From positions 1-13,607 of the forward strand of contig JAUWZT010000075.1 of assembly GCA_030615145.1 (NCBI GenBank): 13,607 nucleotides of DNA. The letters run 5' to 3'. Below are positions 6,584-13,013 of the stretch, in pieces. The translations under genes were made by a program, and so were the position numbers. Under the pieces are notes generated by a model. That model was not told where the DNA came from. It saw nothing but the letters and a program-made list of their open reading frames with translations, and made no database searches. How positions within the stretch are numbered: the stretch's first letter is position 1; each line of letters opens with the position of its first letter. The DNA is from Promethearchaeota archaeon (GTDB lineage Archaea; Asgardarchaeota; Lokiarchaeia; Sigyniarchaeales; SOKP01).

Positions 6584-8218
6584 ATGACAGAAATTGATGA
6601 GAGTAAGACATTGAAACCGACTAAAAGCGAAAGGCGAGAAAAATTTACTAATTTGTCTGATATCGAAATGAAACCCTTATATACGCCCGAAGACATAAAA
6701 GAGTTCAATTACGATATGGACTTAGGAGAACCAGGAAAGTACCCGTTTACTCGTGGTGCTTATCCTAACATGTATCGCGGTCGTTTGTGGACAATGAGGC
6801 AATTTGCGGGATTTGGCAGTGCTGAACAAACAAACACACGATATAAATTCTTATTAGAACATGGGACGACCGGTTTGAGCGTAGCGTTTAGTTTACATAC
6901 CATTTATGGTTATGAAGCTGACGACGATAAAGCTTTGGGCGAGGTAGGAAAGGAAGGCGTGTCGATTGACACTTTAAAAGATATGGAAACTTTGTTTAGT
7001 GGAATTGATTTGTCTAAAATATCTACATCCATGACAATTAACGCTCCTGCGTCAATATTATTAGCAATGTACATAGTAACTGCTGAAAAACAAGGCCATT
7101 CTCCCGATAAATTAAGAGGAACAATTCAAAACGATATTCTTAAGGAATATATAGCTCAGAAATCTTGGATTTTTCCACCAGAACCGTCAATGCGCTTAAT
7201 CGTTGATACAATTGAATATTGCGCTAAAAATGTCCCCCAATGGTATACTATCTCGATATCAGGATATCACATACGAGAGGCGGGCTCTACCGCAGTCCAA
7301 GAGCTCGCTTTTACTTTAGCCGATGGTTTTGCTTATGTAGAGGCAGCGATGAAAAGAGGTTTAGATGTTGATGATTTTGCTCCTAGACTTTCTTTTTTCT
7401 TTAATTCTCATAATAATTTCTTTGAAGAAGTATGTAAATATCGCGCTGCTCGAAGGATATGGGCAAAACGATTGAAAAATAAATATGGTGCAAAAAAAAC
7501 AGAATCAATGAGGTTGCGCTTTCACACCCAAACTGCGGGAGTATCGTTAAGCGCTCAAGAACCAGAAAATAATATTGCTAGAGTCACGATACAGGGCTTA
7601 GCAGCTGTTTTAGGAGGGACTCAATCGCTTCATACAAACTCCTTTGACGAGGCTTTGTGCTTGCCATCTGAAAAAGCAGTAAAAATAGCTTTACGAACGC
7701 AACAGATAATTGCCCATGAATCGGGTGTTGCCGATACCGTTGACCCATTAGCGGGCTCGTACTACGTTGAATGGCTAACAAATAAAATGGAGGAGGAAGC
7801 TGAAGCTTACTTTGAAAAAATTGAGGAATTGGGTGGGGTAATTCCAGCAATTAAAGCTAATTTCTTTCAAAAAGAGATTGCTAACGCTTCATACAAATAT
7901 CAACGAGAAATTGAAAGCAAAGATCGAATATTTGTTGGCGTGAACGATATCCAAATAAGAGAACCTTGCGCGACCCCTTTGTTAAAAATAGATGAAAATG
8001 TTGCTAAAGAGCAGATTGAAAATTTACATGTTTTAAGAAACCAAAGGAACAACGAAAAAGTTCAGGAAATACTGAAAAAGTTAGAGGAAGCCGCGAGAGG
8101 TACTGAGAATTTAATGCCTTATATAATAGATGCAATAAGAGAATACATTTCGATAGGCGAGATAATGGCAGCTCTTAAAGAAGTATTTGGAACCTATGTA
8201 GAAGATTCAATATTTTAA
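6584..8218 (+). CDS. B12-dependent acyl-CoA mutase large subunit, isobutyryl-type active site
   Basis: This 544-residue catalytic TIM-barrel subunit belongs to the methylmalonyl-CoA mutase family, which uses adenosylcobalamin to rearrange acyl-CoA carbon skeletons. It ends where the B12 domain begins in one-chain enzymes, and that domain is encoded next door. Motifs include RGRLWTMRQFAGFG (65-78), TIQNDILKEY (180-189), the SISGYHIREAGS block with Tyr228/His229, FAPRLSFFF (265-273), RFHTQTAG (312-319) and LGGTQSLHTNS (343-353). By motif alignment, Phe74 replaces the Tyr89 and Gln192 replaces the Arg207 that hold the methylmalonyl carboxylate in the Propionibacterium enzyme. Phe/Gln is the known isobutyryl-CoA mutase pair. 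The usual FDLPT stretch is also changed, to FSLHT (102-106). It probably interconverts isobutyryl- and butyryl-CoA or acts on a related acyl-CoA; automatic annotation would say methylmalonyl-CoA mutase. Confidence 0.93.
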   Translation: MTEIDESKTLKPTKSERREKFTNLSDIEMKPLYTPEDIKEFNYDMDLGEPGKYPFTRGAYPNMYRGRLWTMRQFAGFGSAEQTNTRYKFLLEHGTTGLSVAFSLHTIYGYEADDDKALGEVGKEGVSIDTLKDMETLFSGIDLSKISTSMTINAPASILLAMYIVTAEKQGHSPDKLRGTIQNDILKEYIAQKSWIFPPEPSMRLIVDTIEYCAKNVPQWYTISISGYHIREAGSTAVQELAFTLADGFAYVEAAMKRGLDVDDFAPRLSFFFNSHNNFFEEVCKYRAARRIWAKRLKNKYGAKKTESMRLRFHTQTAGVSLSAQEPENNIARVTIQGLAAVLGGTQSLHTNSFDEALCLPSEKAVKIALRTQQIIAHESGVADTVDPLAGSYYVEWLTNKMEEEAEAYFEKIEELGGVIPAIKANFFQKEIANASYKYQREIESKDRIFVGVNDIQIREPCATPLLKIDENVAKEQIENLHVLRNQRNNEKVQEILKKLEEAARGTENLMPYIIDAIREYISIGEIMAALKEVFGTYVEDSIF

Positions 8219-8220
8219 AT

Positions 8221-8225
8221 GAGGT
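8221..8225 (+). promoter_or_regulatory. Shine-Dalgarno of the B12-binding subunit
   Basis: GAGGT lies seven bases before the ATG at 8233, within the 14-base gap after the mutase stop. It gives the second operon gene its own good ribosome-binding site. Confidence 0.65.
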
Positions 8226-8232
8226 AAATAAT

Positions 8233-8634
8233 ATGGCAGATCAAAGAAAAATTAAAGTTTTAGTTTGTAAACCGGGTCTTGACGGGCACGATAGGGGAGC
8301 TAAAGTTCTCGCTCGAGCTCTACGAGATGCAGGTATGGAGGTTATTTACACTGGGCTCCATCAGACGCCATCGGACATTGTTTCGACAATTATTCAAGAA
8401 GATCCGGATGCGGTTATGCTAAGCATGCTATCTGGAGCACATAATGCATTATGTCCAATTATAATGGAAAAATTAAAAGAAAATGGAATTGACGATGTTC
8501 TTGTGGGTGTTGGGGGTATTATCCCCGATGAGGACAAACCATTTCTCGAAAAACACGGATTAAAAGGATTTCATGGACCAGGTACAGAGTTAAAAACTAT
8601 TGTTGAATTCGTTAAAAACAATTTGAAAAGATAA
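8233..8634 (+). CDS. Acyl-CoA mutase B12-binding (small) subunit
   Basis: This 133-residue stand-alone cobalamin-binding domain pairs with the large subunit just upstream to form the active mutase. All three base-off/His-on B12 signatures are present: D-x-H-x2-G as DGHDRG (Asp17, His19, Gly22, with His19 the cobalt ligand), S-x-L as SML (64-66) and the GG of VGVGG (91-95). The length is typical of separate small subunits in archaea and of isobutyryl-CoA mutase small subunits. It starts 14 bases after the mutase stop and ends six bases before the MeaB-type gene, so the three are almost certainly one transcript. Nothing is missing or unusual in the cofactor-binding residues. Confidence 0.95.
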   Translation: MADQRKIKVLVCKPGLDGHDRGAKVLARALRDAGMEVIYTGLHQTPSDIVSTIIQEDPDAVMLSMLSGAHNALCPIIMEKLKENGIDDVLVGVGGIIPDEDKPFLEKHGLKGFHGPGTELKTIVEFVKNNLKR

Positions 8635-8640
8635 CGTACA

Positions 8641-9633
8641 ATGCATTATTCTGATTTAATAGATAAATTGCTAGAAGGAAATACTAGAGCAACAGCACGT
8701 CTAATCACTTTAGTAGAAAATGATATTGAAGCCGCAGAAGAAATTGTTAGAGCAATATACAAGAATACGGGGAAAGCGTATATTTTAGGCGTTACAGGGG
8801 CGCCAGGAAGTGGAAAATCGACTTTTATCTCAAATTTAACTAAGTTTTTTGTTAAGCAAGGCAAAAAAATTGGAATAATTTGCGTAGATCCGACATCTCC
8901 TTTAACAGGAGGCGCTTTGTTAGGGGATAGAATCCGAATGAAAGAAAACTTTTCTCTAGATAATGTTTTTATTAGAAGCATGGCAAATAGAGGGCAACTA
9001 GGTGGTTTAGCTAGAGCAACTGAAGATTCAATAAAGATCTTAGACGCTTTCGGATGTGATGTTGTTATTGTTGAAACCGTTGGAGTGGGGCAATCAGAAG
9101 TAGACATATTTAAATCAGCTCATACTGTTGTTGTACTCTTAGTTCCCGGTATGGGAGATGATATCCAAGCTATTAAAGCTGGAATCATGGAAATCACAGA
9201 TATCTTTGTTGTAAACAAGATGGATCTATCTGGGGCTGACAAAAAGGTTGCTGAAATTACTCAGATGTTAGAATTAGACATGACTTATAAGTATCAATCT
9301 AATAATATTGATGAAAATTACGCAAAAATAGTGAAATGGACCCCTAAAATCGTAAAAGTTAATTCGAAAACAAGCGAAAATTTTGAAAAAGTAATTGAGC
9401 TAATTGAAGAGCACAAAAAATTCTTAGAAGAATCAGGAATTATAGAAAACTATCAAGTAAATCGAATAAAAAGCGAAACGCTTCAAATTCTAAAGCATAA
9501 AATCACAAAAAAAGTAGAAGGTTTAATTAGTTCCAACTCTGCTATTGACGAATACATTAGATTAGTTATGGATAAAAGCCTTGATCCTTATTCTATGGCA
9601 AATTTAATAATAAAGTTGCTTGGTATTGAGTAG
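8641..9633 (+). CDS. meaB: MeaB/ArgK-type GTPase, acyl-CoA mutase chaperone
   Basis: This 330-residue G3E-family P-loop GTPase loads and protects the adenosylcobalamin of methylmalonyl-CoA mutase and its relatives. The P-loop is GAPGSGKST (53-61). The family-specific DPTSP...GGALLGDRIRM (83-100), ETVGVGQSE (145-153, Walker B/switch II region) and the base-specificity motif NKMD (192-195) are all intact. The C-terminal helical region (about 245-330) matches the dimerisation arm of the family. It starts six bases after the B12-subunit stop with no clear Shine-Dalgarno, so it is probably translationally coupled. Members have been misannotated as arginine/ornithine transport ATPases (ArgK). No methylmalonyl-CoA epimerase, a frequent neighbour of true methylmalonyl-CoA mutases in archaea, is seen in the window. 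Confidence 0.93.
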   Translation: MHYSDLIDKLLEGNTRATARLITLVENDIEAAEEIVRAIYKNTGKAYILGVTGAPGSGKSTFISNLTKFFVKQGKKIGIICVDPTSPLTGGALLGDRIRMKENFSLDNVFIRSMANRGQLGGLARATEDSIKILDAFGCDVVIVETVGVGQSEVDIFKSAHTVVVLLVPGMGDDIQAIKAGIMEITDIFVVNKMDLSGADKKVAEITQMLELDMTYKYQSNNIDENYAKIVKWTPKIVKVNSKTSENFEKVIELIEEHKKFLEESGIIENYQVNRIKSETLQILKHKITKKVEGLISSNSAIDEYIRLVMDKSLDPYSMANLIIKLLGIE

Positions 9634-9635
9634 GT

Positions 9636-9698
9636 ATTAAATTCATCTTTGGCATGAGTAAACCATCTCATAGCTTCTTCTTTTTCAGGCCTTTTCAT
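9636..9698 (-). pseudogene. Possible HEPN-domain N-terminal remnant
   Basis: The minus-strand frame from an ATG at 9696-9698 reads MKRPEKEEAMRWFTHAKDEF. This has the W-x3-A-x2-D pattern with which many HEPN-domain proteins begin, the toxin or RNase partners of MNT nucleotidyltransferases. The HEPN-like similarity ends after about 22 residues, and the frame then runs into the 3' end of the MeaB-type gene on the other strand. A TATATATATA stretch lies upstream on the same strand (9763-9772). It would be the left-over front of a lost gene. The match rests on about 20 residues and may be chance. Confidence 0.28.
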
Positions 9699-9773
9699 AC
9701 AAGATAATACCCATTTTTTCAATATTTGATAGAAATAAATTTGAATTTTTTAAGGTTTCATGTATATATATAA

Positions 9774-10058
9774 TCATAATCTTAACAAGCGACTACCATG
9801 GAAAATGGTAATAATTTCAATATAATCAATCATGTTTCTATAAATAATTCGATAGTTTTGAAAGATAATTTCTCTTACGGATGTGATATTAACTTCGGGC
9901 ACAAATCTACCTATATTTGGAAACTCCTTTAGTTTCTGAACAGCATCATATAACTTCTTAACAAAAAGATTTGCATAACTTTTAGAATCTCGAGCTATAT
10001 AATCACGGATCTCATTTAGATCTTCTAAAGAACGTTCAGTCCATTCTATTCGAACCAT
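9774..10058 (-). CDS. ParE/RelE-family toxin of a toxin-antitoxin pair
   Basis: This 94-residue protein has the full length and pattern of the ParE/RelE superfamily. The N-terminal helical part reads IEWTERSLEDLNEI. It is followed by FPNIGRFVPE (57-66), RE at 72-73, the central strand YRIIYR (79-84), and a C-terminal IFHGSR (about 86-92). RelE-like members cleave ribosome-bound mRNA and ParE-like members poison gyrase; FP..GR..PE and YR..Y with a late H-x-x-R are common to the ParE-like branch, so a gyrase-type target is possible but not shown. It overlaps the upstream antitoxin gene by 13 bases, so translation is coupled. The antitoxin comes first, the usual order for type II modules. The module sits in an accessory stretch with decayed genes on both sides. 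Confidence 0.9.
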   Translation of the reverse strand: MVRIEWTERSLEDLNEIRDYIARDSKSYANLFVKKLYDAVQKLKEFPNIGRFVPEVNITSVREIIFQNYRIIYRNMIDYIEIITIFHGSRLLRL

Positions 10059-10231
10059 TTTTCGATAACTTCTTTCGCTTTTTCATTTGATACTTTTTTA
10101 CCCTCGTCAGCATCCTTTAGACCGCAGATAATCTTTTCTCTAGCATATAAATGATACATGATATCCTCTAATGTGATATCATCAGGGAGCTCTTTTATCA
10201 TTTGCATAACATTTTCTTTTTCAGTTGCCAT
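10046..10231 (-). CDS. Antitoxin partner of the ParE/RelE toxin
   Basis: This small acidic/basic helical protein of 61 residues contains LPDDITLEDIMYHLYAREKI (15-34), followed by a GL-x-D-x2-EGK-x-VS segment (38-48). This is a very common pattern in short antitoxins paired with ParE/RelE toxins in bacteria and archaea. It would bind and neutralise the toxin through the C-terminal half. No clear DNA-binding motif is visible, so autoregulation may depend on the complex. The ATG has GAGGT eight bases upstream (10240-10244 on the minus strand). Its 3' end overlaps the toxin start by 13 bases. Confidence 0.87.
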   Translation of the reverse strand: MATEKENVMQMIKELPDDITLEDIMYHLYAREKIICGLKDADEGKKVSNEKAKEVIEKWFE

Positions 10232-10298
10232 TATAATTTACCTCAATAAAAATATTGAAATATGATAATAAAAATTTTTGTTCCAAATTATTTCTTTC

Positions 10299-10318
10299 AA
10301 TAATAAAAAAATATTATT
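10299..10318. repeat. A/T-only inverted repeat upstream of the antitoxin
   Basis: AATAATA (10299-10305) and TATTATT (10312-10318) form perfect seven-base arms around an A6 loop, about 70-90 bases upstream of the antitoxin start. The position suits an operator, but an A/T-only repeat is easily met by chance in DNA this AT-rich. Confidence 0.25.
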
Positions 10319-10396
10319 ATTTTGAGAAATTCTATAATTTTCCTCTGCTCTTAGCTGATATAATCTGATTTACGCTTTCTTGGTTAATAAAATTGA

Positions 10397-11024
10397 ATGA
10401 GGACTTTCAAGTAATACTATTTTAATCTACCGTATACTTTTTGCTGGACTAAGCTGGTTTACTTTTATAGCTAGGGCAGTTGATTATGCCCTAAATTTTG
10501 GCCCAATTCTCGAGTGGTTTAATAGCTTTAAAACTTTCACTTATCAAACAAACTGAATGATTGCTATATGGCTTACCTTAGCAATTTTATGGCATAACAA
10601 ACCAGAAACTCTTGAAAAAATTTCAGGACCTCTCAAAGGCGCTCTTACCCTCTATATCACAATGACCTTTATTTTCTTTGCAGTTTTTTTAGCCCCCCTT
10701 TACCAACCCACTGGATTTGCAGCATTTAGCAATCTTGTTTTGCACTATATTACCCCAATCGCATTTATAGTCGATTGGATATTAACAGAAACTAAATTGA
10801 GATATAAATGGAGCTACTTACCCTATTGGATCATATATCCATTATGTTATTTAGTGTTTGTTTTTATACATGGCACATTTACCGGTAATTATTTATATTT
10901 TTTTCTGGATATCAATGCACTTGGCATTGTAGGATATGCTTTATTCGTCTCAATTTTAATTACAGTAGGTATAGTTTTCGGAGGTCTATATATTGCTATT
11001 AACAGAAAAAGAACTAAAAGTTGA
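10397..11024 (+). pseudogene. Pr6Pr-like integral membrane protein gene, frameshifted and interrupted by TGA
   Basis: The intact-looking part from the ATG at 10557 encodes 155 residues with hydrophobic segments near 26-50, 58-78, 90-112 and 127-149. Blocks such as GALTLYITMTF, LAPLYQPTG, LHYITPIAFIVDW and YPLCYLVFVFIHG resemble, from memory, the Pr6Pr family of six-TM proteins of unknown role. That family normally has about 50 more N-terminal residues, and these are present upstream in the same frame (from about 10413: NTILIYRILFAGLSWF, running to TYQTN), separated only by an in-frame TGA at 10554-10556. No ATG, GTG or TTG opens that stretch in frame. However, an ATG at 10397 reads MRTFK and joins it if one base near 10412 is removed. 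One frameshift plus one nonsense codon points to a decayed gene. A shorter product from 10557 is possible but would lack the first membrane segments. Confidence 0.7.
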
Positions 11025-11142
11025 AAATTAACTAAATGAATAAATTACTTTTTTCAAATAGGTTGTTTTGATATAATAAATAGTAAAATTATGCTATATA
11101 AATCTGATAAGTTGAGTTTATTTCTAAAATTGTTCAATCTAT

Positions 11143-11156
11143 TGCACAAGAGTGCA
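11143..11156 (-). terminator. Weak hairpin between convergent genes
   Basis: TGCAC (11143-11147) and GTGCA (11152-11156) form perfect five-base arms around AAGA, 21 bases past the stop of the minus-strand zinc-ribbon gene and in the gap where it faces the Pr6Pr-like remnant. No long U-tract follows. Bases 11025-11176 otherwise hold nothing I can recognise. Confidence 0.25.
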
Positions 11157-11176
11157 TTCGAATTAAGGAAGCTAAA

Positions 11177-11431
11177 TCACTTACTCTTTTTTGGATCGAA
11201 CCATTCAGAATAAATCTCTTCAACAACGAGAGTCTTACTACGATTGCATTTTTCACATTCTTCGGCGTCCAACTTTTTAAAAGTAAAGTCTCCCGCTTTA
11301 AACTCTCGAGAATACTTAGCTTTGCATTCTCCACACTTTAAGACCGTTGTTTTCTTCTGTATAAAGCGATCTTTTCGACCGAGTATTTCTCCGATGTCAG
11401 GGAGGTCTGGAAATTGAGGTTCATCACTCAT
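11177..11431 (-). CDS. Small zinc-ribbon protein of unknown function
   Basis: This 84-residue protein has two C-x2-C pairs, CGEC (33-36) and CEKC (59-62), spaced as in a zinc ribbon, with an aromatic/basic linker (YSREFKAGDFTFKKL). The C-terminus EEIYSEWFDPKK is distinctive, but I do not recognise a named family. The first 25 residues are acidic and proline-rich and probably extended. It is the last gene of the minus-strand group after the Rag-like GTPase (93-base gap). No Shine-Dalgarno precedes the ATG; instead a TATA-like element stands 25-32 bases upstream, which suggests its own leaderless message. The stop is TGA, so TGA acts as a normal stop if this gene is real. It could be an adaptor or nucleic-acid-binding protein; there is no evidence for which. 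Confidence 0.75.
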   Translation of the reverse strand: MSDEPQFPDLPDIGEILGRKDRFIQKKTTVLKCGECKAKYSREFKAGDFTFKKLDAEECEKCNRSKTLVVEEIYSEWFDPKKSK

Positions 11432-11455
11432 ATTAAAAGCACTAAACGAATTTGA

Positions 11456-11463
11456 TATTTATA
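11456..11463 (-). promoter_or_regulatory. TATA box of the zinc-ribbon gene, leaderless arrangement
   Basis: TATAAATA on the minus strand is centred about 29 bases before the ATG at 11431, the spacing expected when archaeal transcription starts at or next to the start codon. No Shine-Dalgarno lies between, which agrees with a leaderless message. Confidence 0.45.
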
Positions 11464-11524
11464 ATTATAAAACATAAACAACTAATAACTTTTTAGGTTT
11501 TTAATTAAAAGTTATGAACATTAT

Positions 11525-12079
11525 TTATGACTCTAGACCAAAAGCAATTTTAATACTCTTTATGTCAAATATAGTTGTATCATACTTTATATATAGTGTA
11601 TTTGCTAACTTTAATCCTGGTTCAATCTTTTCAAGAAATTTACTTTTTAGATTTCTATCATCCGGAATATAATCTGGATCTGTTTTATGAAAGAGGAAAA
11701 TAAGTTTAGCATCCGGGCTGTATTTTTTAATCAAATTAAAAATACCTTTAAAGTACATTACCGAAGGAACAAGCCTGTAGTAATCCTGAATATCAACAAC
11801 ATAAAAGAAGAATGAGATTGTGTGAAAATATTTTTCGGGATTCGATAAGTATTCATTACGATATGTTTCCTGCCCACCAAGATCCCAAACCTTGGTTTCC
11901 TTCTGAAAAAATAAAATAGTGCTTCTTTCCACACCTTTAGTTGGATTCATACTGGGTGGTTTATTAGGTGTTTCCCTAATTTTACCTGTGAGCACATCTA
12001 AAATTGTGGTTTTACCAGCATTTTCCATTCCCATGATTACTAGTTTTATTGGTTGTTCTTCATTTTCCACATGATCCAT
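11525..12079 (-). CDS. Rag/Gtr-like (Arf-Rag type) small GTPase
   Basis: This 184-residue Ras-superfamily GTPase has intact nucleotide-binding motifs: G1 GMENAGKT (17-24), the switch-I threonine in NPTKG (45-49), G3 WDLGGQE (65-71) and G4 HKTD (131-134). HKxD instead of NKxD, together with the YSPDAKLIFLFHKTD block (120-134), closely recalls eukaryotic RagA/Gtr1, while WDxGGQE is shared with Arf proteins. There is no N-terminal Met-Gly for myristoylation and no C-terminal cysteine for prenylation, so membrane attachment, if any, must come through partners. The Rag C-terminal roadblock domain is absent; the chain ends soon after the GTPase core. It lies 70 bases downstream of the response regulator that carries a longin-like domain, and 93 bases upstream of the zinc-ribbon gene. 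It is probably a cytosolic molecular switch, of the kind abundant in Asgard archaea. Confidence 0.9.
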   Translation of the reverse strand: MDHVENEEQPIKLVIMGMENAGKTTILDVLTGKIRETPNKPPSMNPTKGVERSTILFFQKETKVWDLGGQETYRNEYLSNPEKYFHTISFFFYVVDIQDYYRLVPSVMYFKGIFNLIKKYSPDAKLIFLFHKTDPDYIPDDRNLKSKFLEKIEPGLKLANTLYIKYDTTIFDIKSIKIAFGLES

Positions 12080-12149
12080 TAATTATTTCATCTCTTTTTT
12101 TAATGTTTAAATTTTTCAAATAACCATTGTATTGAAGTAAATATTTTAT

Positions 12150-13013
12150 TTAAATTGATGTCTTTAAGAGAATATCAGATAACTTCGTCCAAAACTCTTT
12201 TATATCCCATTTCCCTTGCTTTTTAAATATAGAAGATAGTGTCAAAAAGACCTGTTTTATTTTCAATGATTGGAAATATGTAATCTTTGCTGCAATTAGT
12301 GAAAACATGTAATTCTTTCTACCTCCTCTATAAGAGTCATCGGGAAATGAATCAAAAAACACATACGCCATTATATTAACGTTTTTTATGGGTATTAAAA
12401 GCCCCTCGGCATTTAATATGTGATCTTGGCCATACATAGCTATTGATCCATCGTAGAGCTGTGCGTTAACAGTACTGAGTGAAAAGTCTAATTCAATATC
12501 ATTAGGGAAATAATTTATTACTTTTGGCCCTATTATATCATCCCATTGTACTTCAACTAATATCATTAGATCCTTACGTTCCTCAGGAATAGATTCTTTT
12601 TCGATTTCATATGATGAATAAATCTCGTTAATCATCTTGTTACGTTTAATTTTACCAAAAACTATTGCCAAGAAATCCTCTTCATTAACAGGTTTAGTAA
12701 GATAATCGTCTACTCCCAGCATTTTTCCCAATCGAACATCTTCAGGAGAATCAAGAGCTGATAAAAAGATGAAAGGTACATGATAATAATCTGGATTTCG
12801 TGAAACTGCATCAAAAAAGTCATATCCATTCATTTCTGGCATCATAATATCGCTAATAATGAGATCAGGGCTATTATTTAACTCCGAAAGAACTTTCAGC
12901 CCTTCTCTTCCGTGATTTGCTGTAATAACTTGGCATCCGTTGAATTCTAAGGTTATTTTAAGATATTTTAAGATATTTGGATCATCCTCAACTAACAGTA
13001 TTAAGGGTATCAT
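12150..13013 (-). CDS. Response regulator with C-terminal longin-like domain
   Basis: Counting from the chosen ATG (287 residues), 1-122 is a CheY-type receiver. The acidic pair is Asp10/Asp11, the phospho-acceptor is Asp55 (ISDIMMPEMNG), the switch Ser is 85 (FLSALD) and the conserved Lys is 107 (TKPV), so it should be phosphorylatable. A short linker leads to about 149-265. This begins with strand LMILVEVQWDDIIGPKVINY and contains FFDSFPD; the x-x-GPK-x strand-turn resembles the start of longin domains such as those of NPRL2 and DENN proteins. There is no DNA-binding or enzymatic output domain. The ATG at 13011-13013 is chosen because GAGGGAG lies five bases before it; an upstream in-frame ATG at 13047-13049 would add 12 residues. 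The next gene downstream is a Rag-like GTPase, a plausible partner. The longin assignment is by eye and moderate. Confidence 0.88.
   Translation of the reverse strand: MIPLILLVEDDPNILKYLKITLEFNGCQVITANHGREGLKVLSELNNSPDLIISDIMMPEMNGYDFFDAVSRNPDYYHVPFIFLSALDSPEDVRLGKMLGVDDYLTKPVNEEDFLAIVFGKIKRNKMINEIYSSYEIEKESIPEERKDLMILVEVQWDDIIGPKVINYFPNDIELDFSLSTVNAQLYDGSIAMYGQDHILNAEGLLIPIKNVNIMAYVFFDSFPDDSYRGGRKNYMFSLIAAKITYFQSLKIKQVFLTLSSIFKKQGKWDIKEFWTKLSDILLKTSI

Noticed and set aside
8646..9107. 153-codon open frame on the - strand opposite the MeaB-type gene
   Set aside because: It is antisense to conserved P-loop and switch motifs; its Ser/Pro-rich composition is that of a shadow frame.
6584..9633. 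Assignment of the B12 operon to hydroxyisobutyryl-CoA or ethylmalonyl-CoA mutase
   Set aside because: Hydroxyisobutyryl-CoA mutase has Ile where this enzyme has Phe74, with an Asp nearby that is Ala101 here; ethylmalonyl-CoA mutases need carboxylate-binding residues not seen. Phe/Gln fits isobutyryl-CoA mutase best.
10398..10556. Genome-wide use of TGA as tryptophan to explain the broken Pr6Pr-like gene
   Set aside because: TGA ends the ParE toxin and zinc-ribbon genes at natural positions, and the gene also needs a frameshift, so decay is simpler.
11134..11334. 66-codon frame on the - strand near the zinc-ribbon gene
   Set aside because: It overlaps the zinc-ribbon gene in another frame, and only the latter shows paired cysteine motifs and a TATA-to-start spacing.
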